Assembly: GCA_001464765.1 (NCBI GenBank)
Contig: LNDV01000025.1
Span: 183,679-247,678 of the forward strand
Reading direction: 5' to 3'
Source: Betaproteobacteria bacterium Ga0077526
GTDB lineage: Bacteria > Pseudomonadota > Gammaproteobacteria > Burkholderiales > Ga0077523
Length of the DNA: 64,000 bases
Of this stretch, positions 36,548 to 46,208 are shown piece after piece. The notes below the pieces were generated by a model. It did no database searches. It worked only from the letters and a program-made list of their open reading frames with translations, and was not told where the DNA came from. The translations under genes and the position numbers were made by a program. Each line of letters opens with the position of its first letter. The stretch's first letter is position 1.

Positions 36548-38218
36548 ATGTCCACAGTCAACATCCGAATCACCAGCCCGTTCTTCGCGCCCAACACCGA
36601 CCTGCGCAAGCCAAGCGCGATCGACGTCTACATCACGGGGAGCACGGACCCCTTCCTGCCGAACGGGCAGTACGATGCCTGGTGTCTCAACCCCGCTGCC
36701 CCGATCGCGATCGGCACGACCTACACGTCGGAGTCCTACGGCTCGCGCGACCTCGCCGCCTATCCGGCCATCGATCTCGCGTCCATCTCCGCAGCGCAGA
36801 TCGCACAGCTCAACTGGCTCGTAGCCCAGAACTTCACCTGGGATCCCAAGTTCGGGGGCCAGTACAACTTCGGCGAAGTGCAAGCCGCGATCTGGGAGAT
36901 CATCGGATACACGAACTACAACACGATCCCCGGCGTCACTGCCTACCTCACGAACAACGGTGCGCAGGTCGTCAGCACAACGGACATCGCCCAACTCAAG
37001 TCCCTTTCCGCCGCCGCCATCGCGAGCGGCCAGGCCGTACTTCCCCCGAACGCCTTCTTTGCCGTGATCCTGGATCCGGCCGGCAGCATCCAGCCCATCC
37101 TCGCGCAATTGCACTCGAGCAAGCTCGGCGACTATGTGTGGGAAGACCTCGACGGAGACGGGCTCCAGGACGCCAACGAAGCAGGCGTCAACGGGGTAAC
37201 CGTCCGCCTGCTGGACGGTGCCGGTAACGTTCTGGCCACCACCACGACCGGCGATGACCTCAGCACAGTCGCTGTCGAGCAGGGCTTCTACCAGTTCACC
37301 GGCCTCGCCGCCGGTCAGTATCGGGTCGAGATCGTCAGGCCCGCCGACTTCCTGGCCTTCACGCAAGCGAACGCCAACGCCAATTCCCAGGACACGATCG
37401 ACAGTGACGTCGACACCTTCGGACGCACGCAGGTCGTCACTCTGGGCGTGGAAGAGATCAACGGGACGCTGGATGCGGGACTTGTGCGCAGGGCCGAGAT
37501 CGGCAATCGCGTGTGGCTGGACAGCAACGGCAACGGCATCCAGGACGGTACCGAAGTCGGCGTCGCCAACGTCACCGTCTTCCTGAAGAACGCCGCTGGC
37601 ACCGTGGTCGGGACCACCACCACCAACACCGCCGGCGAATACTTGTTCACGAACCTGACACCGGGAACCTACTCGGTGCAGTTCGTCGCCCCCACGGGCT
37701 TCATCTTCACGGGCCGTGATGCGGCCGGCTCGACTGATGCGAACGATTCCGATGCCGACCTGACCACCGGCGATACGATTCAGACGTTCCTGACCTCCGG
37801 CGAGAGCGACCTGACGTGGGACGCCGGCCTGACGCAGCGTGCCCGCATCGGCGACACCATCTTCCTCGACAAGGACGCCGACGGCATCCAGGACGCGGGC
37901 GAAGGCGGGATCAGCGGTGTCACCGTCAACCTGTGTGATGCCGCCGGCAACATCATCGGCACCACCACCACCGACGCCAACGGCAAGTACTTCTTCGACG
38001 TCGCCCCGGGCACCTACGGCATCCGCGTCGTCGCCCCCGCAGGCTTCGTGATCACCGCCGCCAACCAGGGCGCCGATGACGCCCTCGACTCCGACATCGA
38101 CGCCGCCGGCAAGAGCTCCAACGTCACCGTCGCCTCCGGCGGGTCTGGGTCGACGCCAACGGCAACGGCATCCAGGACGGCACCGAAGTCGGCATCGCCA
38201 ACGTCACCGTCTTCCTGA
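36548..38218 (+). CDS. Giant SdrD-repeat surface adhesin, N-terminal part (frameshifted)
   Basis: There is no Sec signal peptide, as expected for a type I secreted protein. Residues about 1-190 form an N-terminal domain with WCLN (Cys46) and VQAAIWEII (Gln112), the two motifs that in Gram-positive adhesins make an internal Cys-Gln thioester. SdrD B-like repeats follow, each opening like LGDYVWEDLDGDGLQDANE or IGNRVWLDSNGNGIQDGTE (Ca-binding D-x-D-x-D loops), then TTTTN...YLFTNLTPGTYSV strands. Three repeats are in this frame. At about 38140 the frame is lost: compared with the second copy of the duplicated unit, 55 nt are missing, and the tail from SGSTPTATAS to the stop is out-of-frame read-through. 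The intended protein continues in the next entry. Confidence 0.8.
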   Translation: MSTVNIRITSPFFAPNTDLRKPSAIDVYITGSTDPFLPNGQYDAWCLNPAAPIAIGTTYTSESYGSRDLAAYPAIDLASISAAQIAQLNWLVAQNFTWDPKFGGQYNFGEVQAAIWEIIGYTNYNTIPGVTAYLTNNGAQVVSTTDIAQLKSLSAAAIASGQAVLPPNAFFAVILDPAGSIQPILAQLHSSKLGDYVWEDLDGDGLQDANEAGVNGVTVRLLDGAGNVLATTTTGDDLSTVAVEQGFYQFTGLAAGQYRVEIVRPADFLAFTQANANANSQDTIDSDVDTFGRTQVVTLGVEEINGTLDAGLVRRAEIGNRVWLDSNGNGIQDGTEVGVANVTVFLKNAAGTVVGTTTTNTAGEYLFTNLTPGTYSVQFVAPTGFIFTGRDAAGSTDANDSDADLTTGDTIQTFLTSGESDLTWDAGLTQRARIGDTIFLDKDADGIQDAGEGGISGVTVNLCDAAGNIIGTTTTDANGKYFFDVAPGTYGIRVVAPAGFVITAANQGADDALDSDIDAAGKSSNVTVASGGSGSTPTATASRTAPKSASPTSPSS

Positions 38219-39159
38219 AGAACGCTGCGGGTGTGGTCGTCGGGACGACGACGACGAACGCCGCCGGCGAGTACCTCTTCAACAACCTGACGCCCGGTTC
38301 CTACTCCGTCCAGTTCGTCGCCCCCACCGGCTTCATCTTCACCACCCGCGATGCCGCCGGCTCCAACGACGCCAACGACTCGGATGCCAACGTCACCACC
38401 GGCGACACCATCCAGACCGTGCTCGAGTCCGGTGAGAACGATCTCACCTGGGACGCAGGCGTCGTTCAGCGTGCCCGCATCGGCGACACCATCTTCCTCG
38501 ACAAGGACGCCGACGGCATCCAGGACGCGGGTGAAGGCGGGATCGGTGGCGTGACCGTCAACCTGTGTGATGCCGCAGGCAACATCATCGGCACCACCAC
38601 CACCGACGCCAACGGCAAGTACTTCTTCGATGTCGCTCCCGGCACCTACGGCATCAAGGTCACCCCGCCCGCCGGCTACGTGATCACCGCCGCCAACCAG
38701 GGCGCCGATGACGCGCTCGACTCCGACATCGACGCCACCGGCAAGAGCTCCAACGTCACTGTCGCCTCCGGTCAGACCAACAACACCCTCGATGGCGGTC
38801 TGTACCAGAACGCCTCCCTGGGTAACCGTGTCTGGGTCGACACCAACGGCAACGGCATCCAGGACGGCACCGAAGTCGGCATCGCCAACGTCACCGTCTT
38901 CCTGAAGAACGCTGCCGGTGTGGTCGTCGGTACGACGACGACGAACGCTGCCGGTGAGTACCTCTTCAACAACCTGAAGCCCGGTACCTACTCCGTTCAG
39001 TTCGTCGCCCCCACCGGCTACATCTTCACCACCCGCGATGCCGCCGGCTCCAACGACGCCAACGACTCGGACGCCAACATCACCACCGGTGACACCATCC
39101 AGACCGTGCTCGAGTCCGGTGAGAACGATCTCACCTGGGACGCCGGTGTGGTTCAGCGT
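37841..39159 (+). repeat. 687-bp tandem duplication of a two-repeat unit, first copy 55 nt short
   Basis: The unit starting GCCCGCATCGGCGAC at 37841 starts again at 38473, and the following boundary is at 39160. The second copy is 687 bp (229 codons), the first 632 bp. The copies are nearly identical over long stretches, for example 37845-38110 against 38477-38742. The 55-nt difference falls in the SGQTNNTLDGGLYQ... linker and shifts the frame. Confidence 0.85.
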
Positions 39160-42100
39160 GCCAGCCTCGGGGATCGCGTCTGGCTCGACTGCGACATGGA
39201 TGGCATCCAGGATGCCGGCGAGCCTGGCGTTGCGGGCGTCACGGTGCAACTCAAGAACGCTTCGGGCGCCATCGTCGCCACCACGTCCACCGACGTGAAC
39301 GGCAACTACCTCTTCAACAGCCTCATGCCCGGCGACTACTCGGTCACGTTCGTCAAGCCGGCCAACTATTCCTTCACCACGAGAGACGCCGCTGGCAGTA
39401 CTGATGCGAATGATTCCGACGCCGACACTGTCACGGGCAACACGATCGTCACCACGCTCGTGTCCGGCGAGAATGACCTCTCCTGGGATGCCGGTCTCAC
39501 GGCTGCCAAGCAGTGCCTCACCTTCGACTTCCAGGGCAACACCGCGCTGGACGGTCCCGATGGCAACACCCGGACCTACACCAACTCCGGCGTCGCGGTC
39601 ACGGTCTCTGCCTTTGCGCGGAAGGACGTCGACGGGGCCTGGTCCAAGGCCTACCTCGGTGCCTACGGCGGTGGTCTGGGCGTGACGGACAACACCGAAG
39701 GCAGCGGCTCCGGCAACACCCACACCGTCGACAACGTCAACGGCACCGACAACTACGTGGTGTTCACCTTCAATCAGGCGGTCACGCTCGACAAGGCCTT
39801 CCTGGGCTACGTTGTCGGTGACAGCGACATCTCGGTGTGGATCGGCAACGTTTCCGGCGCCTTTGCCACGCCGGTCCATCTGAGCGACTCGTTCCTCTCG
39901 GGCCTTGGCTTCAAGGAAACCAATACGACGACTTCGACGTCCGCTCGCACCGCCGACCTTAACGCCGGCAACCTCTCGGGCAACGTCATCGTGATCGCCG
40001 CTCAGGACGACGAACTGACCAACGAGGACTTCTTCAAGATCCAGTCTCTCGATGTCTGCACGATCCCCTGCGCGCCGGCCCTGGCGAGCATCGGCAACCG
40101 GATCTGGTACGACAACAACGCCAACGGCATCCAGGACGCGGGCGAAGGCGGTGTGGCCGGTGTGCAGGTCGAACTGCGTGCCGCGGTCGCTGGCGGCGTG
40201 GGCGGAGCGGTCATCGCGACAACCACCACCGATGCGAACGGCAACTATCTCTTCACAAACGTCACGCCCGGCAACTACCAGATCGACGTCAACGAGTCCA
40301 CGCTGCCGGCCGGCTTCGAGTTCACGACGCCGAACGTGGGCGACGATGCGAACGACTCCGACGTGCAGCAGACGGCGTCCATCCCGCTCAACTGGGGCGT
40401 GATGGCCAACACGACGCTGTCCGCCGGTGAAACCGACCTGACCTGGGACGCCGGCATCTTCAAGCGGGCCAGCCTCGGCGATCGCGTCTGGCTCGACTGC
40501 GACATGGACGGCATCCAGGACTCCTTCGAACCCGGTGTGTCCGGTGTCACGGTGCAGCTCAAGAACGCCGCCGGCACCGTCGTGGCCACCACGACCACGG
40601 ACGCCCACGGCAACTACCTCTTCAACAGCCTCATTCCCGGGGACTACCGGGTCACGTTCGTCAAGCCGACCAACTATTCCTTCACCACGAGGGACGCTGC
40701 CGGCAGCACGGACGCGAACGACTCCGATGCCGATGCCAGCGGCAACACGATCGTCACCACGCTCGTTTCGGGTGAGAACGATCTTTCCTGGGATGCCGGC
40801 CTCACGGCGCCCGCGCAGTACCTCACCTTCGACTTCCAGGGCAACACCGCGCTCGACGGCACCGACGGCAACACGCGCACCTACACCAACTCCGGTGTGT
40901 CGGTGAACGTCAGTGCTTTCGCACGAAGCGATTCCACCGGCGCCTGGTCGAAGGCCTACCTCGGTGCCTACGGCGGCGGCCTGGGGGTGACCGACCACAC
41001 CGAAGGCAGCGGCTCCGGCAACACCCACACCGTCGACAACGTGAGCGGCACCGACAACTACGTCGTGTTCACGTTCAATCAGGCGGTCACGCTGGACAAA
41101 GCGTTCCTGGGCTACGTCTCCGGCGACAGCGATATCTCCGTCTGGATCGGCAACGTCTCCGGCGCCTTCACGACGCCGGTCAACCTCACCGACGCGTTCC
41201 TGACGGGCCTCGGCTTCAAGGAAACGAACGAGACGACGTCGACCTCCGCACGGACCGCCGACCTCAACGCCGGCAACCGCGCGGGCAACGTCATCGTGAT
41301 CGCCGCCATGGACAACGACACCTCGCCCGAGGACTACTTCAAGCTCCAGAATCTCTCGGTCAGCACGTTCGCCTGCGCCCCCGCGCCGGTGAAGGGCAGC
41401 ATCGGTGACAAGGTCTGGGCCGACTGGGACCACGACAACATCCAGGATGCCGGCGAAGGCTCCGTTCGAAACGTGCGGGTCATCCTCCAGAATGGCAGCG
41501 GCGTCACGATTGCCACGACCACGACCGACGTCAACGGAAACTACAAGTTCTCGAACCTGGACGCCGGGACCTATCGCGTAGGCTTCGACAAGACCAACGG
41601 CATCCACACCTCGGATGGCGCCTCGGTCTACAACTGGAGCTGGGCACTGAGGGATCAGGGCAGCAACGACGCGGTGGACAGCGACGCCTCCGGCAGCAAC
41701 CTAGCCGTGGTCTACACCAACTACTTCACCCTCGCCGCCGGTGCCAACGACATGACGCGCGACGCAGGCGTTACCCCGATCATCATCGACCTCAACGGGG
41801 ATGGCGTGCAGACCGTATCGCGCGCCGCCGCCGGCGGCACGTTCGATCTGCTGGGGACGGGAACGGCCATCACGTCGGGCTGGGTCTCCTCCTCGGACGG
41901 CCTGCTTGCCATCGATTCCAACGGCAACGGCAAGATCGACGACATCAGCGAACTGTTCGGTGGCACGACCAAGGGGGATGGCTTCGCCAGACTCGCCAGC
42001 TTCGACAGCAACGGCGACGGCACGGTGGATTCGTCGGACGAGCAGTTTGCCGCGTTGCGTGTCTGGCAGGATGCCGACGGTGACCACCAGACCGATGCCG

Positions 42101-42474
42101 GGGAACTCATGTCGCTCGCGCAAGCGGGCGTCGCGAGCCTGGAAGTCGGCTACACCGAGCTGCCCTTCCTCGACGACAACGGCAACCTGCATCTGGAGCG
42201 CAGCAGCGCAACGATGCTGGACGGCAAGGTGGTGGACATGACCGACGTGTACTTCAACGTCGATGCCGCCGATGCCGAAGCCGCGGGCGTCAAGTTGCCC
42301 ACACTGGCGGAGATGCTGGGCGACGACTCTTCGCTCGACGCCCTGCTGGGTTCGATGGTGTCAACGGCGGGTGCAACGCTGACTGGCCCCACCGCCCCGG
42401 CGGCCAGCGACTACGACGCCTCCCGCATGGTCCTGTCGCATCTCGAGCAATACGAGCAGTCCGTCGCCGCCTGA
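38140..42474 (+). CDS. Giant SdrD-repeat surface adhesin, C-terminal part (frameshifted)
   Basis: The coding frame resumes at 38140 (RVWVDANGNGIQDG) without a plausible start of its own; the first in-frame GTG is 38233. About 1,444 residues encode seven more SdrD B-like repeats and two copies of a separate 190-residue domain (FDFQGNTALDG... to KIQSLDV / KLQNLSV). A C-terminal region follows with DLNGDGVQTV, IDSNGNGKIDDISELFGG and DSNGDGTVDSSDEQ Ca-binding loops, typical of type I secreted adhesins and RTX-related proteins. There is no PEP-CTERM or LPXTG end. The adjacent HlyD, ABC and TolC genes are the obvious exporter. Whole gene about 1,975 codons plus the missing 55 nt. Confidence 0.82.
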   Translation, partial: RVWVDANGNGIQDGTEVGIANVTVFLKNAAGVVVGTTTTNAAGEYLFNNLTPGSYSVQFVAPTGFIFTTRDAAGSNDANDSDANVTTGDTIQTVLESGENDLTWDAGVVQRARIGDTIFLDKDADGIQDAGEGGIGGVTVNLCDAAGNIIGTTTTDANGKYFFDVAPGTYGIKVTPPAGYVITAANQGADDALDSDIDATGKSSNVTVASGQTNNTLDGGLYQNASLGNRVWVDTNGNGIQDGTEVGIANVTVFLKNAAGVVVGTTTTNAAGEYLFNNLKPGTYSVQFVAPTGYIFTTRDAAGSNDANDSDANITTGDTIQTVLESGENDLTWDAGVVQRASLGDRVWLDCDMDGIQDAGEPGVAGVTVQLKNASGAIVATTSTDVNGNYLFNSLMPGDYSVTFVKPANYSFTTRDAAGSTDANDSDADTVTGNTIVTTLVSGENDLSWDAGLTAAKQCLTFDFQGNTALDGPDGNTRTYTNSGVAVTVSAFARKDVDGAWSKAYLGAYGGGLGVTDNTEGSGSGNTHTVDNVNGTDNYVVFTFNQAVTLDKAFLGYVVGDSDISVWIGNVSGAFATPVHLSDSFLSGLGFKETNTTTSTSARTADLNAGNLSGNVIVIAAQDDELTNEDFFKIQSLDVCTIPCAPALASIGNRIWYDNNANGIQDAGEGGVAGVQVELRAAVAGGVGGAVIATTTTDANGNYLFTNVTPGNYQIDVNESTLPAGFEFTTPNVGDDANDSDVQQTASIPLNWGVMANTTLSAGETDLTWDAGIFKRASLGDRVWLDCDMDGIQDSFEPGVSGVTVQLKNAAGTVVATTTTDAHGNYLFNSLIPGDYRVTFVKPTNYSFTTRDAAGSTDANDSDADASGNTIVTTLVSGENDLSWDAGLTAPAQYLTFDFQGNTALDGTDGNTRTYTNSGVSVNVSAFARSDSTGAWSKAYLGAYGGGLGVTDHTEGSGSGNTHTVDNVSGTDNYVVFTFNQAVTLDKAFLGYVSGDSDISVWIGNVSGAFTTPVNLTDAFLTGLGFKETNETTSTSARTADLNAGNRAGNVIVIAAMDNDTSPEDYFKLQNLSVSTFACAPAPVKGSIGDKVWADWDHDNIQDAGEGSVRNVRVILQNGSGVTIATTTTDVNGNYKFSNLDAGTYRVGFDKTNGIHTSDGASVYNWSWALRDQGSNDAVDSDASGSNLAVVYTNYFTLAAGANDMTRDAGVTPIIIDLNGDGVQTVSRAAAGGTFDLLGTGTAITSGWVSSSDGLLAIDSNGNGKIDDISELFGGTTKGDGFARLASFDSNGDGTVDSSDEQFAALRVWQDADGDHQTDAGELMSLAQAGVASLEVGYTELPFLDDNGNLHLERSSATMLDGKVVDMTDVYFNVDAADAEAAGVKLPTLAEMLGDDSSLDALLGSMVSTAGATLTGPTAPAASDYDASRMVLSHLEQYEQSVAA

Positions 42475-42527
42475 CCTCGGCCCGGAAGCACCGCCCGACC
42501 CCCGGGCGGTCTGCAGAAGTCCTTCAG

Positions 42528-42560
42528 CCGCCCCGGTGCGAAAGCGCCGGGGCGGTTTTT
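42528..42560 (+). terminator. Rho-independent terminator after the adhesin
   Basis: CCGCCCCGG (42528-42536) pairs perfectly with CCGGGGCGG (42547-42555), followed by TTTTT. A second hairpin, ACCGCCCG/CGGGCGGT at 42490-42510, lies just upstream. Together they separate the adhesin from the convergent secretion genes. Confidence 0.9.
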
Positions 42561-42744
42561 CATTTTGGGAAGGGAGGACCGCAGGGTCTGGCGCCGGAGC
42601 CCGCTACGACAATGGGCAAGCACCGAGGGCTGGCGAGGGCAAGCACCGAGGACAGGCAAGAGCGGCAGGCTGGAAGCCGACTGGCAGTCGATGGCGATCC
42701 CGGCACCGCGACCGGCATGCGCAGGTCGCCGGGCTGTGATGCGA

Positions 42745-44058
42745 TCAGCGTTCGTGCAGAGCGCCCGACAACACCTTGGTCACCGGCTTGAACAGGTACT
42801 CCAGGATGCTTCGTTCGCCCGTCGTGACCCGGGCCTCCACCGTCATGCCGGGCAGGATGCGCAGGTGTTCCTCGGGCTTGCCGAGATAGTTGCGGTCGGC
42901 GACGAGCTGGACTTCGAAATAGAGGTTCTCCTGCTTCGGGTCGAGCACGGCATCCGCACCCACCCGCGCCACCTTGGCGTCAAGAGAGCCGTACACGGAG
43001 AAGTCGTAGGCCGACACCCGTACCTTGGCCTTCTGGTCGGCCCGCAGGAACGCGATGTCCATCGGCTTGACCTGGACCGCGATCAGCAACTGATCGTCCA
43101 CCGGAATCACTTCCATCAGCGTCTCACCCGGCTTGGCGACCCCGCCTTCTGTGGTGAGCATGAGCCGGTTGACCACGCCATCGATCGGGGCGCGCAGCGC
43201 GCGCCGGGTGACCTTGTCTTCGTCGCCGCTCATCTTCTGAGTGAGCACGGCGGTCTTCACCTGGAGATCGTTACGCTCGGCGCTGGCCTGCGCGATGAAC
43301 TTGGCGCGGGCCTCGGCAAGTCTCGACTCGGCTTCGCGGATGGCGGATTCCAGCCGCGGAATCGCCATCTCTGCGGCACGGAGGTCGCCCTGGATGCGGG
43401 TGACCTCCTGCTGCGCCTGAAGCTGCTGTCCCCGGGTGCCTGCGCCCTTGGCGAGCAGCTTCTCCTCGATGTCGAACTGCTCCTGCGCGATAGTGAGACT
43501 CTGACGCAGCGACCGGATGCGCCCATGGGTCTCGCCGAGTTCCTGCCGCCGCTGATCGATCTGGCGCTGAATGCCGGACAGCATCGCATCCAGTTCCGTG
43601 CGCCGCGACTGCCACAACTGCTTCTCGCGCTTGACCTGCTCCGGCGCGCGCTCGACGAGTTCCGTCGCAAACTCCGGCTGTCCGCCCGTGATCTCGGCCT
43701 GGAGCCGGGCGAGCGCCGCGCGCTGGCCCCAGTAGGATTCCTGACTCTCGCCGAGGCTGGCGTCGAACTGCTTGTTCTCGAGGGTCATGAGGAGGTCACC
43801 CTTGCGGATCTGCATGCCCTCGCGCACGTGCACTTCACGCACGATGCCCCCTTCCAGACTCTGGATCTGCTGGACACGTCGCGACGGCACCACCTTGCCG
43901 GGCGCCTCCACGGAGATCTCGAGCTTGGAGAACGCCATCCAGACGAACAGAAAGATCAGCAGGGCTCCCACCACCGCGACCAGCGCCATGGCGGCGCGCC
44001 GGGGGCCGCGGTCGAGATCGACATAGGCCGATAGGGCTTCGTCACGGGCGGCCTTCAT
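42745..44058 (-). CDS. Type I secretion periplasmic adaptor (HlyD family)
   Basis: A membrane fusion protein of 437 residues linking the ABC exporter to TolC. One N-terminal membrane helix (MALVAVVGALLIFLFVWMAF) is followed by a lipoyl-type half (VEAPGKVVPSRRVQQIQSLEGGIVREVHVREGMQIRKGDLL), a long coiled-coil hairpin (about residues 110-290), the second lipoyl half (LRAPIDGVVNRLMLTTEGGVAKPGETLMEVIP) and the beta-barrel with VEARVTTGERSILEYLFKPV at the end. The start overlaps the ABC gene stop by 4 bp. It converges on the adhesin gene, its likely cargo. Confidence 0.92.
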   Translation of the reverse strand: MKAARDEALSAYVDLDRGPRRAAMALVAVVGALLIFLFVWMAFSKLEISVEAPGKVVPSRRVQQIQSLEGGIVREVHVREGMQIRKGDLLMTLENKQFDASLGESQESYWGQRAALARLQAEITGGQPEFATELVERAPEQVKREKQLWQSRRTELDAMLSGIQRQIDQRRQELGETHGRIRSLRQSLTIAQEQFDIEEKLLAKGAGTRGQQLQAQQEVTRIQGDLRAAEMAIPRLESAIREAESRLAEARAKFIAQASAERNDLQVKTAVLTQKMSGDEDKVTRRALRAPIDGVVNRLMLTTEGGVAKPGETLMEVIPVDDQLLIAVQVKPMDIAFLRADQKAKVRVSAYDFSVYGSLDAKVARVGADAVLDPKQENLYFEVQLVADRNYLGKPEEHLRILPGMTVEARVTTGERSILEYLFKPVTKVLSGALHER

Positions 44059-46208
44059 TTCTGCACCTCCCGGGATTCCGGCGCCGGGGCTGGCTTCAGG
44101 CCTCCGAGCTTCTTCAGGGCTTCCGCCGTGGGCGCATCCAGCAGAACCTGACCCTGCTCCATCACCACCAGCCTCTCGACCAGAGGCAGCATCGCCATCC
44201 TGTGCGTCACGAGCAGGAGCGTGGTCCCCGGCAGCTGTTCCTTGAGCGTGGCGATGAGCGTCTGCTCCGTCGCGGGGTCCATCATGCTGGTAGGCTCGTC
44301 GAGCAACAGCAGCCTCGGCCTCCGGACCAGCGCCCGCGCCAAGCCGACGATCTGACGCTGCCCGCCGGACAGGTTCTCGCCACGCTCGCCGACCTGCGTA
44401 GACAGGCCGTCGGGCAACTGGGTGAGCAGGCGATCCAGTCCGGACACCCTTACGGCGAACAGCAGATCCTCGTCGGAGATGTCCACGGCACCCACGGAGA
44501 GATTCTCGCGGATGGTGCCGTGGAACAGGACCACGTCCTGCGGCACGTAACCCACCAGCCTTCGCAGAGCGCGCGGGTCGTACTCCCGTACGGGAATGCC
44601 GTCGACCAGCACGTTGCCGTGGCTGACCTCGTAGATGTTCAGCAACAGCTTGAGGAGCGTGCTTTTGCCGGACCCCACCCGGCCGATGAACCCCACGCGC
44701 TCGCCGGGCCGGATGTCGAGGCTCACCTTGCGCAGCGCCACGCTCTTGTCCGAGTATTTGAACTCGACCTCGCGCAGTTCCACCTTGCCGTTCAGCTGCG
44801 ACACGAACAGACCGTCCCGCTTGTCGTCGGTCGGCGTCTTCATGATCTTCTCGAGGGCCTCGAGCGACAGCTTGGTCTGTTCCCAGCGGATGATCAGGCT
44901 GGCGAGCTGCCCGATGGGGGACACGGCCCGGGACGCCAGCATGGAGCAGGCGATCAGCTGACCGAGCGTGAGCTCGCCCTGCGCGATCAGCATGGCACCG
45001 AACATCACGATCAGGATCGTTTCCAGGCTGAACAGCGTCGCCGACAGGTAATTGCTGAAACTCGAGTACTCGCGGCTGCGAAGATTGCGCTCCGCGATCT
45101 TGGCGCAGAGCATCTCCCAGCGCTGCCGAGCCCAGGCATCCCCGCCCAGCGCCTTCAGCGTGTCGATGCCGTTCATCACCTCGAACAGGTGAGCGGTTCG
45201 CTGCGCGCCGTCGCGAGAAAGGTCCTTCATGATGCGGCCCAGGGGCCGCTGCAGGTAGAAGGCCACTCCCAGAGCAATGGGAATCAGAGCCAGCGGAATC
45301 AGCACGAGCTTGCCCCCGATGATGCCGATCAGGGCCAGGTAGAACAGGACGAAGGGCAGATCGCCGACCACCACGAGTGTCGATGCCGTGAAGAACTCCC
45401 GCACGGATTCGAAATCACGCACGGCGTTTGCGAGAACCCCCCCGGACGCCGGCCGGGCCGCGGCCCGCATGCGCAGACTGTGCGCAAACACCTGGGACGA
45501 CAGCGTGAGGTCCGTGCGCCGTGCCGCGGCGTCCAGCATGTAGCTGCGAAGCATCTTGGTGATGAGGTCGAAAAGCGCGAACGCCACGGCAGCCGTCGTC
45601 AGCACCCAGAGGCTGTCCAGCGCATTGTTCGGGACGACCCGGTCGTAGACCGCCATCGCGTAGAACGGGATGGCCGCACCGAGCAGGTTGACGATCACGG
45701 TCGCGAGGATCGCCCACCCGTAGATGGTGCGGTTGGACGCCAGCGTGTCCCAGAACCAGCGCGCCGGCTCCTCCACGTAATACAGCAGGCTGCGGGCATC
45801 GAAGAAGAACACGGGCCGCGCGGAGTACCAGACGGCCGAGCCGTCGGGGTCCACATCCGTGACCGCGGTCCAGGAGACAGCGCCGGTGTCCGGATCCACA
45901 CACTCGAAGCGGTGGGCATCGCGATGCAGGACGACCGTCGCCTCCCCGTTCGCGCGAACGACCAGGGCGGGCAGCATCGAGGACTTCAGCGCCGTCGGAA
46001 TGCCTTCCAGACGCTTCAGCGAGAGGCCACTGCGCGCCGCGCATTCTTCGAGCAGTTCCGGGCCGGCCCGGCCGTCGTCCAGCGGCAGGCCGGTCATCAG
46101 CTGACGCGGATCGAGGCTGCGGCCGAAATGCTTCGCGAGGAATGCGATGGCAGCGACCGCCGAAGGCACGCGCGCAGGATCGCCCTGCCGAGACGCGCCC
46201 GATTCCAT
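44055..46208 (-). CDS. Type I secretion ABC transporter with C39-like domain (HlyB/LapB type)
   Basis: About 717 residues. The N-terminal C39-like domain (AIAFLAKHFGRSLDPRQLM, LLEECAARSGLSLKRLEG) lacks the catalytic Cys, so it binds rather than cleaves the substrate, as in HlyB. Six membrane helices follow, then an ATPase domain with Walker A GRVGSGKST, signature LSGGQRQ, and Walker B LLLLDEPTS. I take ATG 46208 (MESGASRQGDP); a GTG 11 codons upstream is possible and no good Shine-Dalgarno distinguishes them. It exports unfolded proteins with C-terminal signals across both membranes with the HlyD and TolC partners next door. Confidence 0.92.
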   Translation of the reverse strand: MESGASRQGDPARVPSAVAAIAFLAKHFGRSLDPRQLMTGLPLDDGRAGPELLEECAARSGLSLKRLEGIPTALKSSMLPALVVRANGEATVVLHRDAHRFECVDPDTGAVSWTAVTDVDPDGSAVWYSARPVFFFDARSLLYYVEEPARWFWDTLASNRTIYGWAILATVIVNLLGAAIPFYAMAVYDRVVPNNALDSLWVLTTAAVAFALFDLITKMLRSYMLDAAARRTDLTLSSQVFAHSLRMRAAARPASGGVLANAVRDFESVREFFTASTLVVVGDLPFVLFYLALIGIIGGKLVLIPLALIPIALGVAFYLQRPLGRIMKDLSRDGAQRTAHLFEVMNGIDTLKALGGDAWARQRWEMLCAKIAERNLRSREYSSFSNYLSATLFSLETILIVMFGAMLIAQGELTLGQLIACSMLASRAVSPIGQLASLIIRWEQTKLSLEALEKIMKTPTDDKRDGLFVSQLNGKVELREVEFKYSDKSVALRKVSLDIRPGERVGFIGRVGSGKSTLLKLLLNIYEVSHGNVLVDGIPVREYDPRALRRLVGYVPQDVVLFHGTIRENLSVGAVDISDEDLLFAVRVSGLDRLLTQLPDGLSTQVGERGENLSGGQRQIVGLARALVRRPRLLLLDEPTSMMDPATEQTLIATLKEQLPGTTLLLVTHRMAMLPLVERLVVMEQGQVLLDAPTAEALKKLGGLKPAPAPESREVQK

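Noticed and set aside
37841..39159. Regular repeats considered as a CRISPR or satellite array
   Set aside because: Units are 687 bp, in frame and encode SdrD-type domains; there are no short direct repeats with unique spacers.
38014..41607. Minus-strand open frame of 1,197 codons
   Set aside because: It is antisense to the SdrD repeats; the high-GC, repeat-rich coding strand keeps the opposite frame open. The sense frame has clear domains, the antisense product has none.
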